A stretch of 64,000 bases of DNA from Glossina fuscipes (GCF_014805625.2 NW_023998416.1:9866102-9930101); one strand, 5' to 3'; shown: positions 48,035 through 61,194, numbered from the stretch's first letter. Made by a program: numbers and translations. Notes: generated by a model not told the origin, from the sequence alone.

Positions 48035-51000
48035 AGTTAAATCGTCTCCGTTTTACCGCTTTAAAAAAAAAAAAAATGCTTTATTGCATTTCTTCAGTTA
48101 TGTTATAAGGCTGTTTTAAAGAATTGACTAAACTACGTTTTTTAATAAATACAAAAATTAAATAAAAACATATAAGCTTTTCTTTTATATTTGTTTATTG
48201 CCTTTTAGGCAAACTAACATCATCAAGGAGTTACTTTATACAATATATTATTAAGAGAATGCTGTAGAATTTATGTCACACAACTATTAAATTGAAACGA
48301 ATGAAAGAATTTTTTCTTATTTTGTATATATTTTAAAATTTAATAAAAGCTATCTCGAAGAAACTATCGTTTTAAACAAAACACATTTCCATAGAATTTT
48401 TAAACTGAGCACATAAAAAAAGGAATTAAACTAAAAACTTATTATACTTTTGTATGGTACTGGTGGTGGTGCTGCAGCTGTGATTTATGAGAAAAGACCC
48501 GTATGCAATGCATATTGGAGTCTGTATTCAAATATAAGCATACACAGACACATACGCAAACGCAAACACAAGAGCCCACAGTACTGGTAATGTGCTATAT
48601 TAAGCTTAAGTGGTAGTTTATCATATTTTACTTTCGCTTCCTCTCTTCCTGCTCTATTTTATTTTTAATTTTCTAAAAATTTAATTAAGTTGCTAGCATA
48701 AAAAAAAAAAAATGATATATATATATATATATATGCATATAATTAAATTTGTGTTTTCTTAAATTTACTATAATATCAGTTTAATTTACTTATAAAAAAT
48801 TAAAAGCGATAAATGACTTTGGTCGAATCTTTCCATACTATAACCTATTCATATACCATTCATAAATAAGAGAATTTGTATTCTCTTCTAATCTAAAATC
48901 TGGTCAATCAATGCATCCTCTTTGTTGACGTCTTTTCTGTGTGCCTGCCCTACGCAGCTGACCAGCCCAAGGACTTGCCAGTGAAAGTAGATATAGACTT
49001 CTTTACAGTTCCAACTGTTCTGTGTACTGTTTCAATGTGAGGTACAGTTTGCTTGCAGGTCGTAGGGTTGTGCATGAAGCTTAAAAAATCAAATTCAAGT
49101 ATTTGTGATATACATTTTTGAAAGAGGCCAAGCAAAGAAGCGAGAAAGAAAGTCATTCCTTACTTGAAAACAATCCTACCGAACGTAAATGTCTCTATAA
49201 GAGAGCTTCATGCTGCACATAGTTTTGATGATCGTGGCGATTTTTTTGCACTTCGTCGCATCATCAAGAGACGACCAATAATTGTATGGACAGTAACTGA
49301 GTTTTGAAAGAGTTTCAAAAGAGGGCGTAATTGATGCTGTAGCTCTACTGGGTACAATTGTGATTAAGCAACAACCGTCCTAATCTTTTTAGTCTTTAGA
49401 TCATTGCACATAGAGTGTAATCCAATTGTCCGCAGCGTGGCTTTTGTTAAGCTTTAAGTGGATATGTCAAATAATTACCCATAAGATTGTCATTTTCTTT
49501 TGAGATTCGACGAAGAATAAAACTCATAAGTGCAATTAGTGCTTAAATCCTATCGTCAAAAAGGACTGATTTCGTCTTTTTAATTGCAACATGTTCTTTC
49601 ACGTGTAACGTGTAGACTCCAATTAACGGCATTATTCAATAAATAGCCACGTCACGCATAGAATGTAGAATAGTTGAGACACATAATCAACTGCATATTA
49701 AATTAAAAAGCTTACAGTGCCTCTCTACTCTTATAGTTAACTTCAAATTTCCTATGTAGTCATAATTTTAATTTAACACATTTACAGGATGGGAATAAAT
49801 TCAACTCATTAAAAGGTTTGTAACATTCGAAAGAAAAAATATTCCGATACGCCATACAGATATGTGTATGAACGTCATCGAATTTTGGATTAATCTAAGC
49901 GTGTCTGTCCGTTCATATTAGTGTCTGCGGTAAGCACTCTTTCATTTGAAAGGAATAAGATATCGATTTCAGCGTTGGTTACGCTATTACAAACTGGCGC
50001 CGCCATATTGATATTGAGGGTGGACCAAGTCGTTCAAAGAACGCGAGCACAGTACAACATAAATTAAGAACAATTCTTTTCCCAAATTCAAAATTATAGG
50101 GTTTTTTTTTACTGATTGCTTATGAACTGCAATCGATCAACAAAATTATCTGCTGATATGCTATGGATGTACAGAGTATCAAGAATTTATTTTTGCCTTT
50201 TTTTAGTTTGCTTTTAAGAAAACTTCTCGTAAAGGCAATATAACTTTCGTCTAACAAATTAGATTTTCTCACTAATCCTATACATCCTATACATAAATAT
50301 TCGAGTTCCCTGTCTGTTACAAACGTAATGACCAAATTGATGTATTGTTGTAATAATTAGCTGCTTTGAAGGTTTATGGTAAATAGCTTAAAAGCTTATA
50401 CAACACTCTTTTTGTATTCAGCAATACGCACAACTATGCATATATACGTGTACGTCAATACGTATACGCACATACTATATGTCTCACGTAAGCACATATG
50501 CCTTCATAGCTTTTTCATATAGCTACTGAAGTGTTTTACTAATCAATAAATTACTTTAATGTTAATTCTAATGGGGATAGGTGTGCAAGGAGATTAAACT
50601 TGTATGTGCCTGCGGAGAGAATTGCACACTCAAACTTGCACTCATACTAACGCACGCAATCCATAAAATGCTTCAACAATAATTAAATCGTAGTTTAGTA
50701 GTTTTCCTCAACATATTGTTAATGTACTTCAGCAGACATTTAATGCTCCATAATGGAAAGATATGTGATATTTTGATCATTATAATTACAAAATGCTTAA
50801 CTGACAAAACATTTCTCTTTAGATGTTAAATAGGTCTGACAGGACATTTGTCTATTAAAATATATCTCAAGGATGGGATTTGTAGAACTCTCTTGAGTAA
50901 GATTCTATAATGTCTTGTTTCTTTTCCTTTATTCTATTTCTTCGTCAACATCATTACATTAACTTAAATATTAGCACAAACACAACTTCTGTACCAAGAC

Positions 51001-51344
51001 TTTTTAAAAACAACTTTGCAATTTAAGGAATATCAAATTTGTGAAAGCTTTGGTCTTTGGCAAAAAAAAAAACGCTTTGAGAGAGTGTTTCAATAGGAGC
51101 GATATTTTCAATGGACGCGCATTTAGAAAAAATTATAAGTGTTAATACGTGAACGATGGAGTGAAAACGTAGGATTAAATAAATCAAATACTAGATATAC
51201 ATATACATATATAAAACTGGCATATGTTCTCGTGTGGCCCGAACGCCATATGTGCCATAAACATCTAAAGTTGCTTTTTTTTAGAACTTCCGCATCTAAG
51301 CAATTGCAATGTCAACACATATCACAATGAACACATATCTTTTT
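48035..51344. other. Mostly non-coding, with one small ORF
   Basis: The minus-strand frame 49156-48950 (68 codons, ATG start) begins MTFFLASLLGLFQKC, which resembles a signal peptide, and continues with mixed protein-like composition; I give it about one chance in four of being real. Around 49850-50010 GTCTGTCCGTTC and neighbouring words suggest a diverged member of the dispersed repeat family. An AT run lies at 48715-48735. Confidence 0.4.
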
Positions 51345-51364
51345 TTTTTGTGCCGGCACAAAAA
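51345..51364. repeat. Perfect 20-bp palindrome
   Basis: TTTTTGTGCCGGCACAAAAA reads the same on both strands, with no spacer. GGCACAAAA also occurs in the ends of some mariner elements, and the palindrome lies directly before the mariner remnant, so it may be a relic of element ends placed head to head. That origin is inferred. Confidence 0.85.
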
Positions 51365-51370
51365 CTCTTA

Positions 51371-51728
51371 ACTGAGAATGAAGAGTGGATCATATTGATA
51401 TATTCAGGCCTACTCATCCATATTCAAATTGTTTTGGCGGTAAGACAATATTCTACTTTGGTGTGATCGGAGGTGTTTGGTCTCTTGTTAGCTGTTGAAA
51501 TATAACGAAACAATCGGACTATCAAACGTTATCGTTCGCTATTCAAAAAGACAACACAAGGCCAGTTTTTTTCTTTACATCGAGCCATCGTGCCGTACAA
51601 CAAAACCAGTTCGTGGTACGCTGAAAGTGTTCAACTGGGGACTGCTAGCCCACGCGGCTTACTCTCCAAACTCAAATTATTCTGATGGCCGCGTGTTAGC
51701 GTTGATAAGATATGCGCTTAATGAGTAG
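51371..51728 (+). pseudogene. Decayed mariner transposase (catalytic region)
   Basis: Three blocks in three frames align in order with the catalytic core of mariner transposases (DD34D, DDE superfamily). TENEEWI (51371-51391) corresponds to the TGDEKW motif of the first catalytic Asp. CFGGKTIFYFGV (about 51427-51462), followed by an in-frame stop, corresponds to the RFGKKTMLCVWWD block. LKVFNWGLLAHAAYSPN within 51495-51728 corresponds to the conserved N-W-x-x-L-P-HAAYSPD segment, ending YSDGRVLALIRYALNE against PSDYHLF..MAHAL. At least two frameshifts and one stop separate the blocks. The first Asp is Asn, the HDNAPSH block reads LYIEPSC, and SPD is SPN, so the copy is dead. I cannot find its terminal inverted repeats or the N-terminal DNA-binding domain. 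Confidence 0.82.
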
Positions 51729-51739
51729 CGCTCACAAAA

Positions 51740-52255
51740 AAAAAAAAATTAATTAGACATTTTGGATAAAAAAGGCAATAATTTTTCGATAAATAATCTT
51801 AGTATTCATTAACTTATTGATACCAGGTCTTCGGTCATAACAAACGACTAAGCGATATACTCACTATGCAAAGATGGACCATCTATCACCCTGTTTATTA
51901 TAATCCAAACGTCCATCAGGACGTGTATAAATAAAAGACTCTTAATCGTCTAGATTATGTCCATCCGTCCGTGTCTGTAAGAAATCTCTGCGAATTCCCT
52001 AAAGCGGCGGTACATAAATGGTCCCAGTCGGCATGCTGACTGTGATACATTAGACTGAGAGATAAATTCTTACAGGTTTTCTAGCATTGTCTACCGCTAA
52101 CTGCATATTATTTCCACCTTTTTGACCAAAAATTAATTGTTTCCCCATTTCAATGAATGGGAATTTTTTCCATTCCATCCACGTAACGTAGTATATCGAT
52201 TTCTTGGTTATCGTCAAAAAAATATTAAGTCATAGGCTGAAACAAACGTTGATAA
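51740..52255. other. Non-coding stretch after the mariner remnant
   Basis: The first 100 bases may be further decayed mariner C-terminal sequence. At about 51955-52055 CCATCCGTCCGTGTCTG and GGTCCCAGTCGG recall the dispersed repeat family but are too diverged to call. Confidence 0.4.
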
Positions 52256-52258
52256 GAA

Positions 52259-52456
52259 ATGAGAAGAAGGAATGGTAGCAGATTCCAGTTCCGGGGACTA
52301 AGCGTTCCATGGGCGCGTTTTGCGGCTCAATGGACAGCTTTTACCGTTAGCGTTTTCCTAATGTTCATTTGGGTTACCAAGCAAATAGAAATGAGGCGCC
52401 GCGAATATTCAGCTTTGTCGTCGCTCTTAATATTCCACTTATCGATTTTCCTATGA
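52259..52456 (+). CDS. Small ORF for a single-pass membrane protein; product unknown
   Basis: ATG at 52259 starts a 65-codon frame that is clearly richer in G+C than its flanks. It has an Arg-rich N-terminus (MRRRNGSRFQFRGL). A hydrophobic segment around residues 24-38 (TAFTVSVFLMFIWV) follows, then a charged KQIEMRRREY loop and a second, shorter hydrophobic end. Basic residues on both sides of one membrane helix are common in small mitochondrial and ER membrane proteins. The start context (AGAAATGAG) is acceptable for a fly gene. No intron is needed. I do not recognise the family, and no promoter or poly(A) signal is obvious. Confidence 0.33.
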   Translation: MRRRNGSRFQFRGLSVPWARFAAQWTAFTVSVFLMFIWVTKQIEMRRREYSALSSLLIFHLSIFL

Positions 52457-52459
52457 GAT

Positions 52460-52913
52460 TTTCACCTCTACGTGTTGCCGCACAATCGTTGTTTATTTCG
52501 GAACAATTTTCCTTCGCGAACTCAACTTATTCCTTAGCTACCTAAACTTACATTTTCGGAGGATAACTTTGTCCAGATGTGTAAAGCTTAAGGATTGTAA
52601 CTAATTTGATATCAAAGACAAAATGTCATCATCTCTTAGAGAAATCGATTGAACAAAAATTTCTATTTCTGACAGATATTGATCAAATGAAGTATTTATG
52701 AATTCCATTCAAGATGCTTAAATATGTTTGGAAAACCTACTTTGCACTTATTACCTTAAGTATCGATAGCCACAAGTATCTAATTGGTAGTCAGCCAGTG
52801 CTTTGGCAATTCCTCCATTCGATTTTCAACAAAAGAGAAAAAAAACTAGTTACACAGATACATCAGATTGAAAGCGAAAACTTTGTTGTTTCCAAGTCAA
52901 TTTACTTAATCAA

Positions 52914-52944
<31 letters not shown>

Positions 52945-53720
52945 ATTAAGTATAAATGTAGTCAAGAAAAGGACGTATGATTAATACACCATTGATTAAA
53001 GATGTGTTAATAATAAACGAAAAGTTTGTTAAGTTTCATTTAATCACCTTCCAACAGTTGGCTGTGTTGGCTGTAGTGTGATTACTTACCACATAAAAAT
53101 GATTATAAAAACCACGCAAACGATTATCTGAGTGTTAGTTTGTATACAAAAACAGCAACAATAATAAAGATTGCCACAAACAAAAAAATTTGTACCATAA
53201 ACTATAGGAAAATAACAACTTGTTGATGAGATTTCATTTTACGATTAGAGATGAATATAAATTCTCATTTGTTAGTTTATTCAATTTTAGCTTAAATGAT
53301 TGAGCGACTATCTCGAAGTTCGAGACGAATCTTGGATAATCTAATCCAGCAATTAAAATGCAAATATATGAAAGTCGTTAAACTTTAGTTTATCCGCTTG
53401 TGTTGCCGACGACTGCTTAGATAATAAAGGCATAATATTTCTCGATTGGGCAGAACTCTCTGTCTGAAGTGCAGCCCAGCATCTTCCTATTTCTTGCTTC
53501 CTTTTATTTTCGCCAATCCTTCCTTCTCTGACCATCACCACATTACACGAATAAGAAACACAGCCTGAGTGATAATTTAAAAAAAAATATAAAATAAAGA
53601 TTGATAGTGACACGTATCATGAAACGTCTCACGGCTGCAGGTAGTCAAAGTTATATAACTGTCTAATATGCCTAATGCCTAATGTTATCTATATTAGTGG
53701 AATTAATTTTTTTAGACTCT

Positions 53721-53765
<45 letters not shown>

Positions 53766-55238
53766 CCAACGATGAAATTTTAATATTTATCACTATCTAA
53801 AACATATTTCAACTTGGATCTTCATGCTGTAATAATATCGTTACAAAAGACGACGTTAAGAGAAAGAAGGAACAATCAAATTTTAATCCATTTAAATGCG
53901 AGCCCATCCATAGCCTGTTGTACAGTCGGAGTTTAAACTCTCGTTAACTATTCCTAACGATTACGGCTTATCCGCTGCATTGATTTCTCGTTCCTGCTCA
54001 CCGTACTTTGTGCATACAGCCAAGGTGTGTAAATTTGATTATGATGACGCCTTTCGAAGACACATACCTGTGAGTTTTTTTCTTTTTTAGCAGCTTAAAC
54101 TGCAACGGCAATCTGGGAATTATGTTCGCTCACCATGTTTTTTGTTGAATTCAAAGTGTAATGATTTCGAAAATTTCCCCGTTCACTTTTTTACTTACGG
54201 GAAAGTTTTTGGGAAACTCTTGTAGAAATAAATGTAAGAAGAAATTATTTAAAAACCTGATTTAAGTGAATGTCTTCCTTCTCAACTATAACAATTGTTT
54301 TGCTTATTGTAGACTAGACGTAACTGGGTTGATAATTGAGCCGGATTTAACCACTTGTTAAGTTTTCAATAATGCCAAAGCAAATAACTAAAGTCTAATT
54401 ATCGATTTTAAATAAAACTCTGCTAGGCAACGGGTACTTGGAAATATTGATAAAACTTGCAAGAAATCGAAATTTTTTACGAAAAACAGTTTAAGCCATT
54501 ATAGCAGGTTTTGCCAGATAGAAGAGGAGGACACTTACAAGTGCACCGAAAAGTCGCTAGTTTGAGCAGACAGGTGTCCTGCCGATCCATAAAAGCGATT
54601 TAGAAGTATGTGTTTATTGAATTGTTGCAATTCGGTTCACGAGCTTAGTTAACGCGCACATTTTCACGTATAGCAAAAAAAAGCATATATATATATATAT
54701 ATGTATATAGACACATATATATATATATGCGCGTTTGTACGTGTTCGCTATTAGAACTGTTTTTAATTAAATTAAAAATATGTAATTTGTGTATAAAATG
54801 TGCTGAGTAATTTTATTATAAAATAATAACGAAAGCCATTATAAAACAATTAATGCGATTTTACTAAAAATTTTTCATATAAAAAAGAAAAAATAAATAA
54901 ACAAATAAAAACTAAAATTAAAGAAAAAAAAAAATTCATTTTTATATATGAAAATAATTGCAAAAATCTATATAATGCAGCAAGCACAGCAATAACAACA
55001 ACGAGGACAGACTGCGTCCAGCCCTATTTATAATAAAAATAATAAATAAAATATGGATTTATGTAAATAAATTCGATACATTTCATTACACATGTTAGGT
55101 GATACGTGCCATAAATTATTAAATAATGCATTAAATTATCACAAATAGAGTATATGATGAAAAACGCTCTTACACTCTTACACTTTTATATACATATTAA
55201 TCCAGACAAAATCAAATATAAAAAAGGAGCTAAATAAA

Positions 55239-55273
<35 letters not shown>

Positions 55274-57485
55274 CGTATATATACAGAACACATTTACAAC
55301 AAAGTTTCAGTCTGTACGTGATGACTATGCGTATATGCTTGGACGCTTGTATGTTTCATAGTCTACCTATATACATATATATATATATATGTAAAAGTAT
55401 TTTATATATAATAGTGAAACTAGAAAACATGCACACAAAATGGGAGAAATAAAATGAATTTCATTAAACTAACCATTTTGTGTGTAAAATATTTCAAAAT
55501 CTCTTTATCTAAGTCAATCCCAATACTAACGGGAACAAATTGAAAAAAGAAAAATGAAATAACAAAACCCACAAAAGCAGATAACACTAAATTTACATTA
55601 GCGGTAGGTCGAAATACACTAAGGAGTTTAAAACGAAAATCAATTACACTACGTTTAACATTCAGTTCTTCATTAAAATATTTTTCATCGAGTTTATCGT
55701 TCAAAGTCTAACTCATCGCTTTAAAGTGACTTTGATGAACCTAAACTTTGAAAACTTTGCCCATTTTCATTACGACACCATCAAGTCAAAGTATGTCCTA
55801 ACCATTATTGTTATAATAAAAACAATCAAAAGCCGAGAAAGCAAAGAAGAATGGCCATCACTTTGGCTGCTTCTATTACATAATTACACAATAGCATCTA
55901 TGAAGATTACATGAAAGGTAGCTACCATTCACTTGGAAGCTTGTTAAGAAAGGCTTAACTTAAGCTGATGAAAATTTGAACTTGGCTAATCATTACGTAA
56001 CTTTTCAATGACTTTCACTTATGACAATACGTATAGATGCCATCCATTCACTTTGAATGAATGATGTAATACAAAAAAAGCAAATTTATTTCAAGTCTTA
56101 TAGCGAAAGAAAATTAAATTTTATGCTTTGATTTTAATATACTTTTCACTATGGAATAGTTCGTCCTTTAAAAGTATTTTATTAGCGAAACAAAATAAAG
56201 AAAAAACACCAGCAGTGCTACCATCCACACTACTCACGTGTTAATCCTAACCTCTTTGCATATCTATATCCAATTAACATTGAAAAAATCAAGACTAAAA
56301 TATTTGCAAAAACTCGACTTGGGCTTATGGTTGTAACGCATCAATAGATCCTTAAGAAATGTTCTGTTATCTTCACGATCTGCGATTGTGCTCAAACATA
56401 CGCTTTGTGAATGCACAAATCCATTCTAATATTCGAAGATTAATTTTCGGAGGTGCCAACCCTATGGATATCTTGAAAATACCCGCATAACTTAATATCA
56501 ATACAATGTTTGACTTTTTTACCATATAACCTAAAAAACCTTTAAAAAAAAATTAACAGCCGATAGCCTTAGTTGCTTGTGCTTTAAGACTTTAATCTTA
56601 GAGTGTATTTCTTTGGCCAAGTTAATAATGGTAATGATAGTAATAACAATAACACACTACATGTGATATCTTGTTGAAGTCGCTTTGTCTCTATTATACT
56701 CAAATACTTCGTAGCTTAGAAACGCAACATAAATTAGTAAATGGATATTGTTCACTTACTTAAGGAGCAATGCTGTCTTCTACCTTCTCGACTCTTTCTC
56801 AGCCTTAATTGGTTATCTCTCTTTTTATTACTTCATGCGATGCGTTAAGGTATCCAAATTATTGTCTGAACTTGTTTAGGGTTCACAGGCTTTACAACTA
56901 TCAGCAATTGAATCATGTTTACGTTTCTATGCAGTCGCGTTTAATTTTCAATTATCAATCGATTGCCTGCGACTTCATATCAGCTAAAGCTCTTTGGTAA
57001 TGCACAGTGAAATGAAGAAGGATTTTTTTAATTGAATATTGCTGGACATTGGAGATTTTAAAAAATGTATATATTTTAAGCTAAAATTGATGCCATATGC
57101 TTCAAATCAAAATTTTCACACAACAGTCCCACGAGCTCTATTAGCTATCGAATGCAATTTTTAGGATTGTTTTAGTTTTTCTTTTTTCCCTTTTTTTTTT
57201 TACAATCGCAAGTATATGGCGAGAGAAAGAATTGCAAAAAATCTTTTGAAAAATTTGCTGTGTCGTAATTCTATTTTTAAAAACTTATTACAACTTGTGT
57301 ATCCATATATGCGAAAATTTTTGCCCTCCGTAAATAAATTCGAGAAAATCATTGATAATTTCCTCTTTAAGCGATTATTCTTTAAGTGAAAGTTAATATT
57401 CATTGTATTCTATTTTTAAAAGTTTAGTCAACGCTCTTTGCATTTCTAAGATGATTTTATTTAAAAATTCTGAAATAATCACCTA
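52460..57485. other. AT-rich stretch with scattered unsupported frames
   Basis: Frames that caught the eye but lack support: 52714-52980 plus (protein-like for 60 codons, then running into a poly(A) tract at 52914-52934); 53613-53353 minus (its last 60 codons look coding and follow a fair acceptor); 55704-55420 minus (94 codons, one hydrophobic segment, very AT-rich). An exceptionally strong acceptor (TCTTCTACCTTCTCGACTCTTTCTCAG) ends near 56803 on the plus strand and opens only a 14-codon frame before a weak GTATCC donor. AT microsatellites lie near 54685 and 55241-55275. Confidence 0.4.
53722..53763. repeat. (CT)n microsatellite
   Basis: About 20 uninterrupted CT units. This is also a potential GAGA-factor site. 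Confidence 0.9.
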
Positions 57486-57491
57486 ATGTAA

Positions 57492-57980
57492 TTAATCTGT
57501 TTGACTTAAGACTTTCGGAAGGGAGATATCCATTAACGGATGTTCTAACAGTTCATAAGTGAAAAGCAAGAAACCGTTCGTAGTCGGACTTATTTCCGAT
57601 GAAAAATATTTTGTTGACCGTTTTTCGCCCTAAAAACCTCGCATAACAGTTTGCCGTTACCGATTGGAGATATAAAGTTTGTAAAATCCCTTTTCCATCC
57701 GGAAATGTAAATTCTATCAAGTTTTTGTCCAAGTTTTCAAATTTCCGGGCGATGCGGAGTCAATACATTGACCTAAGTTCACTACTTGTAGATACAGATC
57801 GAGAAATAAGTCCTTTGGAAACGATTTGAAAATCATCAAGAATCTTTCAGTCGCAAAGTTTTCCGGCATAAATTTTGCACCTACAGTAGAATGATTTATT
57901 TTGGGGTTTAGAGCTAAATGAAACCCAGTTGATTGGCGGTCTTCCGAAGTCAAAGCACGCTTATAGTCGATTGTTTGCGA
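57492..57980 (-). pseudogene. Second frameshifted coding-like island, unknown family
   Basis: On the minus strand a frame open from about 57980 to 57717 contains IDYKRALTSEDRQSTGFHL, AKFMPENFATERFLM and FPKDLFLDLYLQVVNLG. It is replaced by a second frame (about 57755-57553) with IEFTFPDGKGILQTLYL and RKTVNKIFFIGNKSDYERF. A third frame (to TAA at 57492) then has LLEHPLMDISLPKVLSQTD. Each switch takes over where the previous frame stops, as expected of one protein sequence broken by two small indels, and no splice sites fit the switch points. The composition is protein-like and G+C is above background. I recognise no family. It may derive from a mobile element, an endogenised viral gene or a host gene. 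Confidence 0.35.
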
Positions 57981-59912
57981 AGTTCATTACTAAGCTCGAA
58001 GTTTTGCTTATTCTGAAATGTATGTCTTAACCACACTACACACCTACACACGCAAACACGCACTAGTGTATAAGATAACCATAAAGTTTTATTAAGGCTC
58101 AGGCAAAGAACTTTACGTTCATAATATGGATTTTTTTTTTATATTGCGGCGAAATGTTTATTGTTGACTTGATGAACATTCAAGAAGCAGAGTGTTCTTC
58201 TGTTTCGCCGATTATTATCATCTTAATTTCATTTTAATGAATGCTTTTTAAGCCAACTGATCTGGTCCATATTTTCGGGAAGAGCGGAAAAAGTAAGAAG
58301 CTTTTTCTTTGTTTTGCTTTACCTCTTTTTCTTTAACCGGCTGAGAGGCGCTGTTAATATTATCCAGTTATTGATACAAACACATAAGTGAAAAGTTTTG
58401 AAAGGTATAATATATTGCTCACCCTTCGTTCAAAAGAAGAGCGGAAATTTTTATCGGTCAACACTTTTGAAATGAATAGAGACACGTGTCATAGTTGCAG
58501 CTCAAGCCTTGTCCAAAAAAATGTGGTAGATAAATGTGTTTTCTCGCTATTAGACACAAGTGTACAAATAGGAAACGATTTACATTCATGTAGAAAACTT
58601 GCTTAATATCGTTTTACTTTCGTAGTAATAGATTAGAGACTAGCAGGATAGAAACTCCAGCAAACCAGTTGGATAGCAGCAAGCAGCACCTAAGTCCTCA
58701 TATCATTCGAGCCTTCAATATGATTGACTTAATCGAAAAGATTAAAAGACATCAAGGTCAACCAAACTATTTATGATTCAAAAAAAATAAAATAATGCCG
58801 GTAATGAAAACTCTTTTCGTTGATGAAATGCGTTAAATGAAAGAATTTGAAGGTTTGAAGGCATCGACCCGATTTTATTAGGACAAACATTAGACTAAAG
58901 TCGGATATGCTTCGACTATATTGAAGGAAGGTATTAAACTAGCGCATACGAAAAATCCACAAAACACAAAAGAAAAAAAATCACAAGCCAAGAGCAGACA
59001 AATGAAATAGAAAGAAAAAAAAAAAAAACCCATAAACTTTTTCATTAACTCTTTAAATTTATACAAATGCATGCAAGCACTAACTCATTTTCACACAGAG
59101 GAACACAAATCTACACACTGGTATAAACACTCCCCATACTCCTCATTGCAATATAAAGTTAGATTTTTTATGGCATGCACGCATACATGTATATACTCAT
59201 ATACATATGTACTAGAATATTCACATATATAGTCAGCTACTTATACGCAGATACCTACTTGATACAAAGGCATACCGCAAAAGTGAATTAAATTAAAATT
59301 GAAATTCATACAGAAGATCTACAGACGCAGAGACAGCAAAGAGTTTCATATATGCAGAGCAACAAAAAAAATGAAAAAAAAAAACGTACATATGCATATG
59401 GATACAAATACAACACGGCTTAAAATACCGAATAAGTGGAAAGCAAACACTCGACACTCAATTTTGTAACATTTTATTTTACTTTTTTTGTTTTATTTTT
59501 TTTTTTTTTACATTGTACGCTTTACGAGCGAATGAGAAAGAACGCCGGGTTTGTCTAAATGCTTGGATATGTCAATGCGTGTGAGTATGAATGTATTTTA
59601 TTATATATTTTTTCTTTTAATTTTTTATTTTGTATTTTTCAACTCTTCAAAAGTCTCATGCTAATTTAATAGAGAAAAAAAGCAAATAAAAAAATATGGA
59701 AGACAAAAAAAGAAAAAAAATAAATAAAAAATAGGAAAATGAAAAGTAACAACAACGACAACAAGGGCAAAAAGTACGTTAAACATGCAGAACGCCAACC
59801 TTGGGCGCATAAGGACTGAAAAATGCTACAAACTGTGTACATATGAAAGCATTTCCTGTGGAAATTCTGCCACGCTGTGTGTCAGACTAACTGCAGGCTA
59901 TAATATTAAAAA

Positions 59913-59914
<2 letters not shown>

Positions 59915-59958
<44 letters not shown>
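59915..59958. repeat. (AT)n microsatellite
   Basis: About 22 AT units, followed by GTATGTATATAT words to about 59990. Confidence 0.9.
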
Positions 59959-59966
<8 letters not shown>

Positions 59967-60499
59967 ATATATATATATGTATGTATATAAATTCATATGT
60001 ATAGATGTGCGTGAGTGTACCAGTGCACGTTTCGATGTGTATGTGCGTTTCTGTGTTCGGGTATGTACAGGAACGTGAGTGCAAGCAAATGCACAAATAT
60101 TGTATAAAATATTATAACCACGTATATACGTACATATGTAGGTAGGAGTGTGTCTATCAAATGAATTCAACAGGCTTACGTTGAAGTTTACGGGGATCTA
60201 AAAGATAGATGTTTGTATATGTCTGACAAGTTATATGCATGTATGCTTGTTTGAGAGCTCAGGTTTAAGTATTAAAATTAAATGCACACTTATATCTATA
60301 CATAAGCAAACAAACACACTTTCATATATGCATATATGCATAACTTGAAGTTGATAAAGCCACGCACATGTAAGGATATATCACCCGGCCATCTAAATGC
60401 ATGGAAAACGTTATGCGTATGCATATAAAAAGCAAGAAAAATCTCAGTTATACCATAATGGTTTCACCCGATGACGATGCTTGACGACGTTGGCGATCA

Positions 60500-60501
60500 T
60501 A

Positions 60502-60536
<35 letters not shown>
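60500..60536. repeat. (GAT)n trinucleotide repeat
   Basis: About 12 GAT units, followed 20 bases later by a short CTG cluster. Confidence 0.9.
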
Positions 60537-60967
60537 AATGACAAGTCTACTGCTGCTGCTAACTACTAACTGGCTGCCTGGATAATGAGTTCTGCAATGC
60601 TAAGCTTAAGTATTCCATATATTATTCAAAAGGGAATTTCTAGTTTTTCTGCAATGGAAATTTACTATCACGCAGCCAACAAAGTAATGCCAAAGACTAT
60701 GTGTTATTTATTATACGAAGAAAAGGAAGATGTATGACCCTAATTTCAAAAAGATGAAATTTAATGAAAACATTTTTATTTTCACTTCTCGTTTTTGGGC
60801 TTCTTGTATCAAATCTTCTTTTTTTCTACTCATATATTTGAAAGTGTTCAATAAACACCATATGGTAAGCATATATAATTTTAGTAGACGTGCAAGCATT
60901 GAAGATATGAAGCACATAAAAAAAAAAAAAAGTTTTAAAAAAAAGAAACAAAAACTATTTACCCTCC

Positions 60968-60968
<1 letters not shown>

Positions 60969-60996
<28 letters not shown>
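60969..60996. repeat. Poly(A) run
   Basis: About 28 consecutive A bases. Confidence 0.85.
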
Positions 60997-60998
<2 letters not shown>

Positions 60999-61194
60999 AA
61001 AAATAGAAAACGACAAAACGAGAAGAAATTTATGTATACATACAAAGCATACATTGTATACAAATTTTTATCATTATCAACATATAAAATTTTTCGCCAA
61101 AATCTCCATATGGTAATGAAATCTCTAGATTTATTTATAATAGATTTACTCTCATTTACATTTTAAACTCTCATTATCTTGCTTATTTTTTCTC

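Larger units (their letters stand above)
57985..61185. other. Non-coding stretch with many simple repeats
   Basis: AT-rich, dominated by oligo-A/oligo-T tracts and alternating purine-pyrimidine words such as ATACATATG. The frame at 60730-61116 owes its length to A-rich sequence. I see no gene. Confidence 0.5.

Noticed and set aside
52714..52980. 88-codon plus-strand frame ending in a Lys run
   Set aside because: The second half is a poly(A) tract; the first part looks protein-like but has no homologue I know and no promoter or splice support.
60730..61116. 128-codon plus-strand frame
   Set aside because: Its length comes from A-rich low-complexity sequence (Lys runs), and the minus strand is open too, with Phe runs.
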